Shown: positions 42,020 through 50,763, numbered from the stretch's first letter. The stretch: DNA of 52,469 nucleotides from Deltaproteobacteria bacterium (GCA_019307065.1 JAFDKH010000043.1:1-52469); one strand, 5' to 3'. The notes: generated by a model from the sequence alone, not told the origin. Made by a program: numbers and translations.

Positions 42020-42727
42020 ATGTTTATGAAGCACGCCGGTTTCAAGGTAGCTATTGCGTTTACTTTTTTACTGGGGGCACTGACTGCCCGGGCCTATATT
42101 CCACCGACATCTTTTTTATTAGAGCGCATGGCCGACAAGCGTACCAAGATGGACGTTCGCCGCTTGAAGGTTACCATGCAGTGCAAACAGGGCAGCCAGA
42201 CTCCTCACTTAGAAATCCTGTACCTGAAAAATACAGGCCAGGTTCGTAGGGAACGCGGCAATGATATTGTTGAGATTTGTCGCAAAGGTAAATGTTGGCG
42301 CAAACAGGGCAAGGCTAAAGCCACCCAGTTGCCAAAGTGGTCTTACCTTCCCTATCTCTATTTCGTCGAGGGCAACGTAAAGGGGTCCCGCTACGTGGGT
42401 TTGTTCCAGTCACTCGGTATCGACACTAAGGTTAACACGATGAGTCGTTTTCACAGCCGCTTGGCAATAATTCTGGGCGCCAAGAACTGGGAGCGCGATC
42501 GGCCCCAATTCTGGCTGGATAAAGACTTGTTCTTGCCGCTACGGTTGATGGTCAAAGATGGACCGACTCTGATGGACATTCTCTGGATCGGTTGGGGCAC
42601 CAAGACCGGTGGAGACTGGTTCCCGGAGAAACTCGAGATTAGGGCCGACGGCAAGACAACCGAACTTTGCCAGGTCATCGAAGTCAAAACCGGCGTTTCC
42701 ATGCCGGAGACAATGTTTAAATTGTAG
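42020..42727 (+). CDS. Exported protein resembling the LolA/LolB fold
   Basis: The protein has 235 residues. It has a signal peptide (about 1-26, ending A-R-A) and the strand pattern of outer-membrane lipoprotein-sorting proteins (M-D-V-R-R-L-K-V-T-M-Q-C, K-N-T-G-Q-V-R-R-E, W-L-D-K-D-L-F-L-P-L-R-L). The match is to the fold only and no binding residues can be named. The start may be ATG 42020 or 42026. It follows pepD on the same strand and converges on the MEMO gene. Function unknown. Confidence 0.6.
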   Translation: MFMKHAGFKVAIAFTFLLGALTARAYIPPTSFLLERMADKRTKMDVRRLKVTMQCKQGSQTPHLEILYLKNTGQVRRERGNDIVEICRKGKCWRKQGKAKATQLPKWSYLPYLYFVEGNVKGSRYVGLFQSLGIDTKVNTMSRFHSRLAIILGAKNWERDRPQFWLDKDLFLPLRLMVKDGPTLMDILWIGWGTKTGGDWFPEKLEIRADGKTTELCQVIEVKTGVSMPETMFKL

Positions 42728-42728
42728 T

Positions 42729-43580
42729 CTAGAAGACTATCGCGGCGTAACCCACCCACATAGTCGGCTGTCCGCGGCTCTCCACTTCGTAGCTGGTCGT
42801 ATGTTCAATCAACTGACCCGAGCTCGAACCGCGTAGTGCAGCAAAAGCTACCGCCGCCGCCGCCGCTCCGGGGCAGCAGGCACTATGATTGGCCAGAGCA
42901 TGCTCGATTGCCGGCTGGGCATCCATAGCCAATAGCCGATCAATAAAGGGACGATCGTTTTCTTGTTTGGACCAGGCGTGGGCTTCTTGACCAACCCCCT
43001 GAGGCGTAAAGCCATAGTTGACGCCGTAGTGAGTCAAATCGGTCGATCCGATAGCGACAGCCGGCTTTGAAGTTGCGCTTGCGGTTTTAGCAGCCCACTT
43101 ACCGATTTCGATAGCTGTCTGGCTTGCGGGAACCTGCACGGCTACGATTTTGGCCTCGGGCCAGGTTGCCTTGAGAAATGGAATCTGCAGCTCGATAGTG
43201 TTGTCGGGATTGAAATCCGTCGGTGATTCTAATTGACAGTTGAACTTCGCACACAACTCCCGGGCAGTTTCTGTATCGACTTCGACCGGGCCCAGCGGTG
43301 AACCGAAGGCTCCCTCCGGCATGCAAACCGGACGAGCGTTGGCCGGCATATGCCCGCCAAACAAAAAGACCAGATCCGGTTGAGCGTCTTTCAGGGCGGC
43401 AAAAGTATGGGCCGCCAGGCGACCGGAAAAGACCCAACCGGCATGCGGAACTATCCCGGCTTGCTGCCCGTGAAATGAACCTGAAGAGTCTTTCAAATAG
43501 TCAGCCATAGCGCGCCGGCAGCTATCTTCTTGCGAAGGATACCAACCCTGCTGGCCGAAAATGGGCTCTCTGATTTTCAT
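42729..43580 (-). CDS. MEMO1 / AmmeMemoRadiSam system protein B
   Basis: The protein has 283 residues. The metal-site motifs P-H-A-G-W-V-F-S-G, G-G-H-M-P and S-T-D-L-T-H-Y-G, with the Cys in H-S-A-C-C-P-G, match the MEMO family. Related archaeal and bacterial genes sit in an AMMECR1 / MEMO / radical-SAM set, but neither partner is in this window. In eukaryotes MEMO1 has a copper/iron-binding role. It overlaps the PH-like gene upstream by 4 bases (translationally coupled). Function in bacteria unsettled. Confidence 0.82.
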   Translation of the reverse strand: MKIREPIFGQQGWYPSQEDSCRRAMADYLKDSSGSFHGQQAGIVPHAGWVFSGRLAAHTFAALKDAQPDLVFLFGGHMPANARPVCMPEGAFGSPLGPVEVDTETARELCAKFNCQLESPTDFNPDNTIELQIPFLKATWPEAKIVAVQVPASQTAIEIGKWAAKTASATSKPAVAIGSTDLTHYGVNYGFTPQGVGQEAHAWSKQENDRPFIDRLLAMDAQPAIEHALANHSACCPGAAAAAVAFAALRGSSSGQLIEHTTSYEVESRGQPTMWVGYAAIVF

Positions 43581-44074
43581 GGTTCCCTCCCGCGTTTGAA
43601 GCCCTGCGGTCCGAAGCGAGCCAGAAAGGGGCCAGGATCTCTTGGGCTGATTATGAGAGTCGATCCCTGGCTGCGTTCGAGTTTCAGGGCCCGGCCTGGA
43701 TTAGTACAAAATATCGAGCCAGGATGAACCAGGGCCCGGCCGGTTGAAATCGGGGATAACGAGCGAATCGATTCGAACGGAATTCGCAGGCGATAAAAGA
43801 AACCGATGATTTTTAGTTCGTTGTCTTCGAGTAAATATTTTCGAGGAAGTGTGAGCAGAATCACAGGTATCGGTATTCCTAAAAGGAGGACCCAGAGTTT
43901 TTGGTGAGAAACAATTAATCCGTAGCGGCCCATCAAGGAGATCACTGCCGGAGGAATGAGCAAAGCCGCCAGCAGCAGCCACATCAACGGTCCTATTTTT
44001 GGGACGTCTTTTATAGAAACAGGACTGTCAGAACCTTCTGCAGGCTTCTCATTTGGAATTTGTGGTGTTCCCAT
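43577..44074 (-). CDS. Membrane protein with PH-like domain
   Basis: The protein has 165 residues from ATG 44074 (GGAG upstream); an upstream in-frame start at 44122 is unlikely. Two hydrophobic helices (about 30-75) precede a short domain with N-E-L-K-I-I-G-F-F-Y-R-L-R-I-P-F-E-S-I, typical of bacterial PH-like (bPH) membrane proteins. It overlaps the MEMO gene by 4 bases. Function unknown. Confidence 0.65.
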   Translation of the reverse strand: MGTPQIPNEKPAEGSDSPVSIKDVPKIGPLMWLLLAALLIPPAVISLMGRYGLIVSHQKLWVLLLGIPIPVILLTLPRKYLLEDNELKIIGFFYRLRIPFESIRSLSPISTGRALVHPGSIFCTNPGRALKLERSQGSTLIISPRDPGPFLARFGPQGFKRGREP

Positions 44075-44193
44075 TTGGAACACTCCGTGAAAATGCAGCA
44101 CGTTGGCCCAAGTAGTCAACAATCCAAAAAACGTAGTTATGGTAAAGAGTTTCGCCGGAAAGTCAAGTCAGGTGGTTGTGAATGAGATCCGGA

Positions 44194-44236
44194 TGTCAGC
44201 ATTTTCGACCTGAGTTTCTCGTTCGATGCACTGACA
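44194..44236. promoter_or_regulatory. Inverted repeat in the place of an enhancer-binding site
   Basis: TGTCAG (44194-44199) and CTGACA (44231-44236) face each other 31 bases apart. They lie about 90-130 bases before the expected start of transcription at the -24/-12 promoter, where activator sites usually sit. Spacing is wider than most dimer sites, so this is a weak call. Confidence 0.3.
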
Positions 44237-44297
44237 AGCCTGGCCGGCTTACGGATAAATGTATGAATTACAGTGACTACTCAACAGCCGCGAGGCC

Positions 44298-44313
44298 TGG
44301 CACGAGATCTGCA
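44298..44313 (+). promoter_or_regulatory. Sigma-54 (-24/-12) promoter of the Cys-rich lipoprotein gene
   Basis: TGGCACGAGATCTGCA matches the consensus TGGCACG-N4-TTGCA at every fixed position but one (C for T at the first base of TTGCA), with correct GG-GC spacing. Transcription would start near 44324, leaving about 78 bases before the ATG. The 328-base gap from 44075 to 44402 holds this promoter and the inverted repeat at 44194-44236; nothing else is seen in it. Confidence 0.65.
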
Positions 44314-44402
44314 TTACAGACGGTCATGAGAACAATGCATTCGTCAAGATGAGGTAACTACTTTGGTTTCGGACAATCCGAAGCCGCAATAAGGAGGAAG
44401 AG

Positions 44403-45647
44403 ATGAGATCTTTTACCCGCTACATTCCGTTGGTCGGTATCTTAATGCTGTCCATGGTCTTCGCCGGGTGTCCAATTTGTTGGGATGACGACTGTTACGA
44501 AGACTGTGGTTCGGACTGCTATTATGAAGATTGCTATGAAGATTGGTGTGACGACTCCGGTTGCTACTGGTGTGATTGCTATGGTTGTTATCCCGAAAAC
44601 CCGGATTGTTACGATGACTGGGATTGTTTTTACGGTGAAATATGCGTTCAGGGAGTTTGTACACCCGGCTGTAATTCGAACGATGATTGCTATCTTGATG
44701 AAACCTGTGTTGACGGCCAGTGTCGAGTTGAGGCTCCGGAATGCTATCTAGACAGCGATTGCCCGGCCGGCCAGATCTGCATCCAGAACATTTGTATAAT
44801 TGACGAGCAGCCGGAATGCACTCAGGACAGTGATTGCGAAGGCATAGCAATTTGCCTGGACGAAACCTGTATAGCTGTCGAATGTCTGGAGGACATCGAT
44901 TGTCCGGCCGGTAACGCCTGTCATGGTGGGGCCTGTGTGCCGGATGAATGTGCCAGCCAGATCGACTGCGCAGAAGGCGAAGTTTGTGACCACGGGACTT
45001 GCCGCCCGGGAGATATTCACCCGGTCGATTGCCAGACATCAGAGGACTGTCCCGGGGTCCAGATTTGTCTCGATGGGCAATGTCAGCAGTTATGCTCGTT
45101 GAATTCGGACTGTCCCGATGGAATGCTTTGCCAGGATCACATTTGCGTGGCCGGGCCAGACAACTCCTGCCAATCCTCGCAAGACTGTACTGCGCCTGAT
45201 ATCTGCATAGATGGCGAGTGCACGATTCTATGTGGCGCTGATGCCGACTGCCCGCCCGATCAGATTTGTCAGGATTTTGTTTGTGTCGATCGGGAACAAC
45301 CGGAACCCGAATGCCTGCACGATATCGACTGCCCGGCCGATCAGATCTGCGTGGATGCCCTCTGCCGGACCTTGTGTTCCAGCGACGAGGACTGCGCCGA
45401 CGATCAGTTCTGTGATTGCGGTATCTGTCGGGACACTTCCGAAATTCCACCGGAGTGTCGATTCAACAGCGATTGTCCCGAGGGACAGGAGTGCGTCGAC
45501 GGGTTCTGTTTACTGGCTTGTTGTGAAGATTCGGAATGTGGCCCGGGCGAAATTTGTCAGGATGGCTTTTGCCATGACCCGCTGGCTTGTGCCTGTGATT
45601 CAGATTGTCCCGATGGCATGACTTGCGTGGATGATCATTGTCAGTAG
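44403..45647 (+). CDS. Cys-rich repeat lipoprotein with Cys/Tyr/Asp-rich head
   Basis: The protein has 414 residues. The lipoprotein signal ends at C23 (F-A-G-C). Residues 23-75 form an extreme block: 13 Cys, 8 Tyr and many Asp in 53 residues. It is followed by 15 repeats of about 20-25 residues, with pattern C-x-x-D-x-D-C-P-x-G-x-x-C-x-x-G-x-C (for example D-S-D-C-P-A-G-Q-I-C-I). Such repeats form small disulfide-bonded units. ATG follows AAGGAGG. A -24/-12 promoter lies upstream, so expression is probably activated under specific conditions. Surface adhesion or metal binding are possible; nothing fixes either. Confidence 0.8.
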   Translation: MRSFTRYIPLVGILMLSMVFAGCPICWDDDCYEDCGSDCYYEDCYEDWCDDSGCYWCDCYGCYPENPDCYDDWDCFYGEICVQGVCTPGCNSNDDCYLDETCVDGQCRVEAPECYLDSDCPAGQICIQNICIIDEQPECTQDSDCEGIAICLDETCIAVECLEDIDCPAGNACHGGACVPDECASQIDCAEGEVCDHGTCRPGDIHPVDCQTSEDCPGVQICLDGQCQQLCSLNSDCPDGMLCQDHICVAGPDNSCQSSQDCTAPDICIDGECTILCGADADCPPDQICQDFVCVDREQPEPECLHDIDCPADQICVDALCRTLCSSDEDCADDQFCDCGICRDTSEIPPECRFNSDCPEGQECVDGFCLLACCEDSECGPGEICQDGFCHDPLACACDSDCPDGMTCVDDHCQ

Positions 45648-45681
45648 AATTTCAGTAACTTCAAAATCTTGTAGACATCTA

Positions 45682-45711
45682 AACGGGTCGAATCTTGTGA
45701 TTCGGCCCGTT
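45682..45711. terminator. Bidirectional hairpin between the Cys-rich and ssb genes
   Basis: AACGGG-T-CGAATC (45682-45694) pairs with GATTCG-G-CCCGTT (45699-45711) through a 4-base loop. It lies between two convergent genes, so it probably terminates both. The tail (CAGCTTTAAAA) is T-poor on the plus side. Confidence 0.6.
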
Positions 45712-45723
45712 CAGCTTTAAAAC

Positions 45724-46185
45724 CTAGAACGGCACGTCGTCGTCACCAATCGGTGGCGGGCCGGAATCGAACCCACCCCCACCCCCGCCACCACCCTCAT
45801 TGTCGTTGGTCGGCGTCTCTGAGCCGGCTGGGCGGCTGCTGCCATCGCGATCGCCGCGTTGGCCGAGGAAACGAACCGTCTGAGCTACAATCTCAGTTGT
45901 ATAGCGTTTTTTACCATCGCGATCTTCCCAACTGCGGGTTTGAATGCGACCTTCGACATACACCTGGCGGCCTTTGGAGAGATAATCGCGGCAGGTTTCG
46001 GCCAGCTTACCGAAGGTGACTATGCGGTGCCATTCGGTACGTTCTTGTTGTTGGCCATCGCGACCAGTCCAGCGTTCACTAGTGGCGAGACTAAAATTGG
46101 CTACAGCTTGCCCGCCCTGCGTATAACGAGCTTCGGGATCTGCTCCTAAGTTACCAATGAGGATCGCTTTGTTGACACCTGCCAT
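45724..46185 (-). CDS. ssb: Single-stranded DNA-binding protein
   Basis: The protein has 153 residues. ATG 46185 is preceded by GGAGGG. The OB-fold start [13 protein letters not shown] and [12 protein letters not shown] are typical SSB. A Gly-rich linker precedes the acidic tip D-D-D-V-P-F, which docks partner proteins. It coats single-stranded DNA in replication and repair. It converges with the Cys-rich gene and diverges from the transglutaminase gene. The length is within the usual range. Confidence 0.95.
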   Translation of the reverse strand: MAGVNKAILIGNLGADPEARYTQGGQAVANFSLATSERWTGRDGQQQERTEWHRIVTFGKLAETCRDYLSKGRQVYVEGRIQTRSWEDRDGKKRYTTEIVAQTVRFLGQRGDRDGSSRPAGSETPTNDNEGGGGGGGGFDSGPPPIGDDDVPF

Positions 46186-46329
46186 TTTTCCCTCCTGATT
46201 TGTCAGTCCAGCAGTACGCCACGCCATTTACAACAAGTCAAGCGGTATTCTACCCCGACCTGGCTCCGGTTGCATCACGGCTTTAGAGAATGCTAGCATC
46301 GCGGTCTGACATTAAAAGAGGGAAGATCC

Positions 46330-47928
46330 ATGAGCAAGTACCCACTCGTTTTGACAGCGGTATTGTGTTTATCTTCAGCGGCGGCTGCCCTGCCGGGAGA
46401 GGTAGTCAGGCAAACGGCTTCGCCCGGCAAGACCTGCACCGGTCTGGCCTTTGACGGAAAGCTTACCTGGATAGCCGATCATGGGCTGGATGAATTAATA
46501 GCCGTCGATCCGGCCAGCGGCCTCGAGAAGATGCGACTCAAGAGCCCGGCTTATCGACCGGCCGGGCTGGCCTTCGACGGAACTCATTTGTGGAATGTCG
46601 ATACGCAGACAGCAAAGATTTACCGGATTAATCCTGCGACTGGGGTCATCACCAGGACCATCCCTGCACCGGTTGTCGCACCAAGGGCCTTGGCTTTTGA
46701 TGGACAGGCGCTTTGGTTGAGTGACGACGATGGCAAAACTATTCATCGGGTAGATCCGGCCGACGGTACGACCATTAAAGAAGTTCCTTTTCCTTCCAAA
46801 AGCGTTGACGGGCTGGCCTATGACGGAAATTACCTTTGGGTGGCGGATCGACTGGCCGATCGTTTACATGCCGTCCACCCGTCCTCGGGTGAAGTCATCG
46901 TAACCCTGAAATCGCCGGGGCCCCACCCGACCGGCCTGGGCTGGAACGGCAAGCAGCTGCTTAATGTCGACTATCAGACCGATAAAATATACACAATCCG
47001 GCGTGACGACGCCGAGTTCACGATCAAAGAAGATCCCCGCGACGCCTGGGTTGTTTTCACGCATCAGGTGCGAAATTTCGGTCCTGACAAGCTTATCGAT
47101 CTGGAAGTATTCCTGGCGCTGCCAGGCGACCTGGACAGCCAGCGTTTGCTTGGCGTACCTCAGTTTGAACCAAAGCCTGTAGAAATTGTTAAAGACCAAT
47201 GGGGCCAAAAATCGGCCCGTTTCTTGTTCAAAAAACTAAATAGCGGTCAGACCGCCAACGTTCGCATGAAGGTTCATTTGATAGCTCAGACGGTTCACTA
47301 TGTTGTCTATCCCGAAAAAGTGCTCAGCCTGTGGAAGATCCCCGGAGAAATTCGTCGCAGCTATCTAGTCGATGCACCCAAATACGACATCAAAAACCCG
47401 ATTATCGTCAAGGCCGTGAAGCAGGCCGTAAAAAAAGAGCAAAATCCTTACTGGATAGCTCGAAAGATCTATCGCTACGTACATGATCATATGTATTACA
47501 AACGAATTGGCGGCTGGGACGTGGCGCCTAAGTTGCTGCAAAGAGGCTCGGGCTCTTGCTCGGAGTATAGTTACGTATTTATCGCAATGTGCCGGGCGGC
47601 AGGATTGCCGGCTCGTTATGTCGGGGCTCTGGTCGTCAGGAAGGATGAGGCCTCTTTCGATGACGTGTTTCATCGTTGGGCGGAAGTGTATTTGCCGCCC
47701 TTCGGTTGGATTCCGGTAGATCCATCACGCGGGGATAAGCCAACCGAAGCCCAACGGGCGGATTCCTTCGGGCATTTATATCGTGATTTTTTAATAACCA
47801 CCCATGGCGGTGGCGGCTCTGCGCATCTCGGTTGGAGTTACAACTACAACGAGCGCTATGCCTGTGCCGGGCGCTGTAAAGTCGATGTAGAAACAATAGC
47901 CGAATGGTCGCCGCAGGATCCAAAGTAA
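46330..47928 (+). CDS. Propeller-transglutaminase fusion protein
   Basis: The protein has 532 residues. A signal peptide (1-21) is followed by a Vgb/NHL-like propeller (about 22-230, blades with A-F-D-G-K-L-T-W-I, A-F-D-G-T-H-L-W-N-V-D, A-Y-D-G-N-Y-L-W-V-A-D), a beta region and a transglutaminase-like domain with C410 (G-S-C-S-E-Y-S), H448 (F-H-R-W-A-E-V) and D464 (P-V-D-P-S). The triad is complete. Secreted bacterial members may act as peptidases or cross-linking enzymes. It is a single gene, divergent from ssb. Confidence 0.82.
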   Translation: MSKYPLVLTAVLCLSSAAAALPGEVVRQTASPGKTCTGLAFDGKLTWIADHGLDELIAVDPASGLEKMRLKSPAYRPAGLAFDGTHLWNVDTQTAKIYRINPATGVITRTIPAPVVAPRALAFDGQALWLSDDDGKTIHRVDPADGTTIKEVPFPSKSVDGLAYDGNYLWVADRLADRLHAVHPSSGEVIVTLKSPGPHPTGLGWNGKQLLNVDYQTDKIYTIRRDDAEFTIKEDPRDAWVVFTHQVRNFGPDKLIDLEVFLALPGDLDSQRLLGVPQFEPKPVEIVKDQWGQKSARFLFKKLNSGQTANVRMKVHLIAQTVHYVVYPEKVLSLWKIPGEIRRSYLVDAPKYDIKNPIIVKAVKQAVKKEQNPYWIARKIYRYVHDHMYYKRIGGWDVAPKLLQRGSGSCSEYSYVFIAMCRAAGLPARYVGALVVRKDEASFDDVFHRWAEVYLPPFGWIPVDPSRGDKPTEAQRADSFGHLYRDFLITTHGGGGSAHLGWSYNYNERYACAGRCKVDVETIAEWSPQDPK

Positions 47929-48031
47929 AAAAATCGCAGATAGCTATTCATGCTTGACGCGAGCTGCTTTGTGTAGTTATATCGGGCCAGTCCGAGAGAA
48001 CCAGAGCTCGGAAATGGACAAGGAGACAGCA

Positions 48032-48775
48032 ATGCCTTTCTGTTCTTCATGCGGTGGAGAAAATCCCGATGGCGCAAAATTCTGTGCCAAATGTGGTGGC
48101 GCCTTAGCGGCACCGGCCCCAGCCCCTGTGGCACCCAAGCCAGCTGCACCTGCACCTGTGGCACCCAAGCCGGCTGCACCTGCGCCTGCGGCACCTAAGC
48201 CGGCTGCACCTGCGCCTGTGGCACCCAAGCCGGCTGCACCTGCGCCTGCGGCACCTAAGCCAGCTGCACCTGCGCCTGTGGCACCTAAGCCAGCTGCACC
48301 TGCGCCGGCCAAGCAGGCGCTTAAATCGCCGAACGTTAAACCGGCTCAGGGTAGTGCCAAAGAACCAATTGCGGGGGCCCCGAACCAGACACAGTTTTTT
48401 ATGGCGGCTGCGGGAGTTTCTACCGGGGCAAAAATGAAGAAGCTTATTTTCTTCATTGTCGGAGCCTTGGTGATTGGAACCGGTATCTTCTTCTTGATTC
48501 AGTTTGCCATGAACCAGCAAGAAGAAAAAGCCAAGGCAACTACAGGGAAAAGCGCCAAGAAAACCGACAGTGATGTGAAAGCCTCAGACGATAAACCGGT
48601 AGATGCCGCCACACCCGCAAATTCGGAACCCGGTTCGGCCAAACCCGGCGAAGAGGCTTCTAAAGATACTGCCGTTGACACGAAGGCTAAGGCCGAAGGT
48701 GATGCCAAAGCAGCCGACAAGGCGGCTGAGGACAAGAAGCCTGCCGCCAAAAAGAAAAAGAAAAAAAAGAAATAA
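48032..48775 (+). CDS. Zinc-ribbon, Ala/Pro-repeat, single-helix membrane protein
   Basis: The protein has 247 residues. A zinc ribbon (C-S-S-C-G-G, C-A-K-C-G-G) at about 4-24 leads into an Ala-Pro-Lys repeat encoded by six 30-bp units, then a membrane helix (about 140-162, I-F-F-I-V-G-A-L-V-I-G) and an acidic and Lys/Ala-rich end with a run of Lys. The start is ATG 48032 with AAGGAG upstream; ATG 48014 is also in frame. The layout fits a cytoplasmic ribbon, a rigid linker and a periplasmic tail. No enzyme motif; function unknown. Confidence 0.65.
   Translation: MPFCSSCGGENPDGAKFCAKCGGALAAPAPAPVAPKPAAPAPVAPKPAAPAPAAPKPAAPAPVAPKPAAPAPAAPKPAAPAPVAPKPAAPAPAKQALKSPNVKPAQGSAKEPIAGAPNQTQFFMAAAGVSTGAKMKKLIFFIVGALVIGTGIFFLIQFAMNQQEEKAKATTGKSAKKTDSDVKASDDKPVDAATPANSEPGSAKPGEEASKDTAVDTKAKAEGDAKAADKAAEDKKPAAKKKKKKKK
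48131..48310. repeat. Six 30-bp tandem units inside the zinc-ribbon gene
   Basis: Units begin at 48131, 48161, 48191, 48221, 48251 and 48281, each encoding A-P-K-P-A-A-P-A-P plus V or A, alternating. Differences between units are mainly C/T or A/G silent changes. Unit length is a multiple of 3, so gain or loss changes linker length without breaking the frame. Confidence 0.85.
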
Positions 48776-48780
48776 CCCTT

Positions 48781-48819
48781 ATGACAGACCTCCAATTCCA
48801 GCCGGCCGGAAAGCGGTGA
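48781..48819 (+). CDS. Possible 12-codon leader peptide before the ABC-F gene
   Basis: ATG 48781 opens a frame of 12 codons (M-T-D-L-Q-F-Q-P-A-G-K-R) that ends with TGA at 48817-48819, immediately before GTG 48820, the first in-frame start of the ABC-F gene. Several ABC-F genes are controlled by such leader peptides, so it may sense ribosome stalling. The ATG has no good ribosome-binding site, so it may be coincidental. Context is the only support. Confidence 0.3.
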   Translation: MTDLQFQPAGKR

Positions 48820-50754
48820 GTGGGTACAACATCGATGGCGCTGGTTGCTCTGGACAACGTAAAACTAGCATTTAGCGGCGAGACAGTCCTCGACAACGTA
48901 TCACTCCAGGTGCGTAAAGGAGATCGACTTGCGCTGATCGGCCGCAACGGGACCGGCAAGACATCATTGCTCGAAATGATTTCCGGTAACTTGAAGCCCG
49001 ACAGCGGCCAGGTGGTCTGTCCGGCAAGTACTCGGATCGGATATCTGCACCAGGTGCCGGATTTGGGCGACGAACCAACCTTGCTCGATGCCGTCGTGGC
49101 TAGTCGGGGCGAATTGCTGGCCTTACGGAAAGAGATAGCCCAGTTACGGGAGAAGGTTGAAGGTGGAGATTCGCGTGTGGCCACCTCTCTTGGGCAACTG
49201 CAGGAGCGTTACGAACAAGATGGCGGCGATGATATTGAGCGGCGCGCTACGGTAGCTTTGCAGAACGTCGGTTTTGATCAAGCTCAATTTGATCAGCCGA
49301 CTAACTTGTTGTCCGGCGGTGAGCGTAGCCGCCTGTTGCTGGCCCGCATCCTTATAATGGATGCCGATTTACTGTTACTGGACGAGCCCACCAACCACCT
49401 CGACTTGAAGGGGATAGAATTTCTCGAGCAATACTTGTCTTCCTTTAATGGGGCAGCCATCGTCGTATCGCACGATCGGACATTCATCGATCGGTTCGCG
49501 ACAGAGATTGCCGCGATCGAGACGAACGGCAAGGTAGTCAAGAGCCTCGGTAACTACGACAAGTACAAACAGGCTCACGATTCTCGAAATGAGAGCTCTC
49601 GCAAGGAGCATGAACAGCAACAAAATGAAATTGAAAAGCAAGAGGAATTGATCCGCCGGACGCATGCCAGCAAGGGGCAAAAGAGTCGCCAGGCCAAGAG
49701 CCGCCGCAAAGCGCTGGATAAAATTGAACGGGTCGAGGCTCCCGTTTCGGACGTCAAAACGATGGGACTGCAGTTCCCCGAAGTGGAACACAGCGGTAAA
49801 GTCGTATTTCAGGTCAAAGATCTAACCCTCCAGCCGGGCGGGCAGATCTTGCTTCAAAAGGTTTCCTTTAATGTTCAGCGCGGTGAACGGATTGGCATAA
49901 TCGGCCCCAATGGATGCGGCAAGACAACTTTACTAAATGCACTATCGCTCAAGGATGAACCGGCCCAGGGAAAAATACAGCAAGGATATCGTACAATGAT
50001 CGGATACTACGATCAGACATTGTCCGGACTGACTACCGGCCGGTCTGTACTCGAGGAACTGAGCGCCAGCCGGCCCGATCTTGGCGAGCAAGCCTTGCGT
50101 AATATGGGAGGGCGGTTTTTGTTTCACGGGGATGATGTTTTACGCAAAGTCGAATCGTTTTCCGGCGGAGAGCAGAGTCGCCTGGCACTGGCCTTGCTTG
50201 TTCTGGGGCGCAACAATGTTCTATTGCTTGATGAGCCAACTAACCATCTTGATATTCCTTCACGAGAAATACTCGAAGAGGCCTTACTGGTTTTCCCGGG
50301 CACAATAATTACAGTCAGCCACGATCGCTACTTTCTCGATCGTGTAGCTCAGCGCATTATCAGCATTGAGGCTCGGACTTTAGTAGACGAGTTGGGAACT
50401 TTCAGCGAGTTGCGTAACCGAAACAAGCTAATGATAGATACACCCCGGCAATCGCCGGAAATTGATCCACACAAGCTACGCAAACGCGAGGAATACGAAA
50501 AGCGAAAGAAGGGTCAGCGATCCGAAGAGAGCAACCAAAAACGCATACAGGAACTCGAGCAACTGGTTCACGACCAAGAAAAACAAATCGAAGAATTAAT
50601 GGAGCAGATGGCAGATCCTGCCCGGGCCCTGGACTGGGAAGGGCTTGAAAAAATACAAGAGCAGAAACGTTTGATCGAAAAAGACCACGAAGCCAATCTG
50701 GCGGCCTGGGAAGAACTTATGAGCGAAACCAAAGGCAACCAAGGCGGCAGCTAG
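48820..50754 (+). CDS. ABC-F family ATPase
   Basis: The protein has 644 residues from GTG 48820 (GGAAAG lies 6 bases upstream) or 639 from ATG 48835. Two ABC domains are intact: Walker A G-R-N-G-T-G-K-T-S and G-P-N-G-C-G-K-T-T, signatures L-S-G-G-E-R-S-R and F-S-G-G-E-Q-S-R, Walker B L-L-L-D-E-P-T-N-H-L-D twice. A charged linker lies between them and a coiled-coil C-terminus (about 540-630) follows. No membrane domain. ABC-F proteins act on ribosomes, and Uup-type members have a C-terminal coiled coil as here. It converges on the thiolase gene. Confidence 0.9.
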   Translation: MGTTSMALVALDNVKLAFSGETVLDNVSLQVRKGDRLALIGRNGTGKTSLLEMISGNLKPDSGQVVCPASTRIGYLHQVPDLGDEPTLLDAVVASRGELLALRKEIAQLREKVEGGDSRVATSLGQLQERYEQDGGDDIERRATVALQNVGFDQAQFDQPTNLLSGGERSRLLLARILIMDADLLLLDEPTNHLDLKGIEFLEQYLSSFNGAAIVVSHDRTFIDRFATEIAAIETNGKVVKSLGNYDKYKQAHDSRNESSRKEHEQQQNEIEKQEELIRRTHASKGQKSRQAKSRRKALDKIERVEAPVSDVKTMGLQFPEVEHSGKVVFQVKDLTLQPGGQILLQKVSFNVQRGERIGIIGPNGCGKTTLLNALSLKDEPAQGKIQQGYRTMIGYYDQTLSGLTTGRSVLEELSASRPDLGEQALRNMGGRFLFHGDDVLRKVESFSGGEQSRLALALLVLGRNNVLLLDEPTNHLDIPSREILEEALLVFPGTIITVSHDRYFLDRVAQRIISIEARTLVDELGTFSELRNRNKLMIDTPRQSPEIDPHKLRKREEYEKRKKGQRSEESNQKRIQELEQLVHDQEKQIEELMEQMADPARALDWEGLEKIQEQKRLIEKDHEANLAAWEELMSETKGNQGGS

Positions 50755-50763
50755 AAGACCAGA

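Noticed and set aside
44413..45450. Long minus-strand open frame (345 codons) in the Cys-rich lipoprotein
   Set aside because: It is rich in R, H, P and S, as expected from antisense of Cys/Asp-rich repeats; no motif or ribosome-binding site.
48131..48310. Tandem 30-bp units as a CRISPR array
   Set aside because: There are no spacers, and the units encode a continuous Ala/Pro linker in frame.
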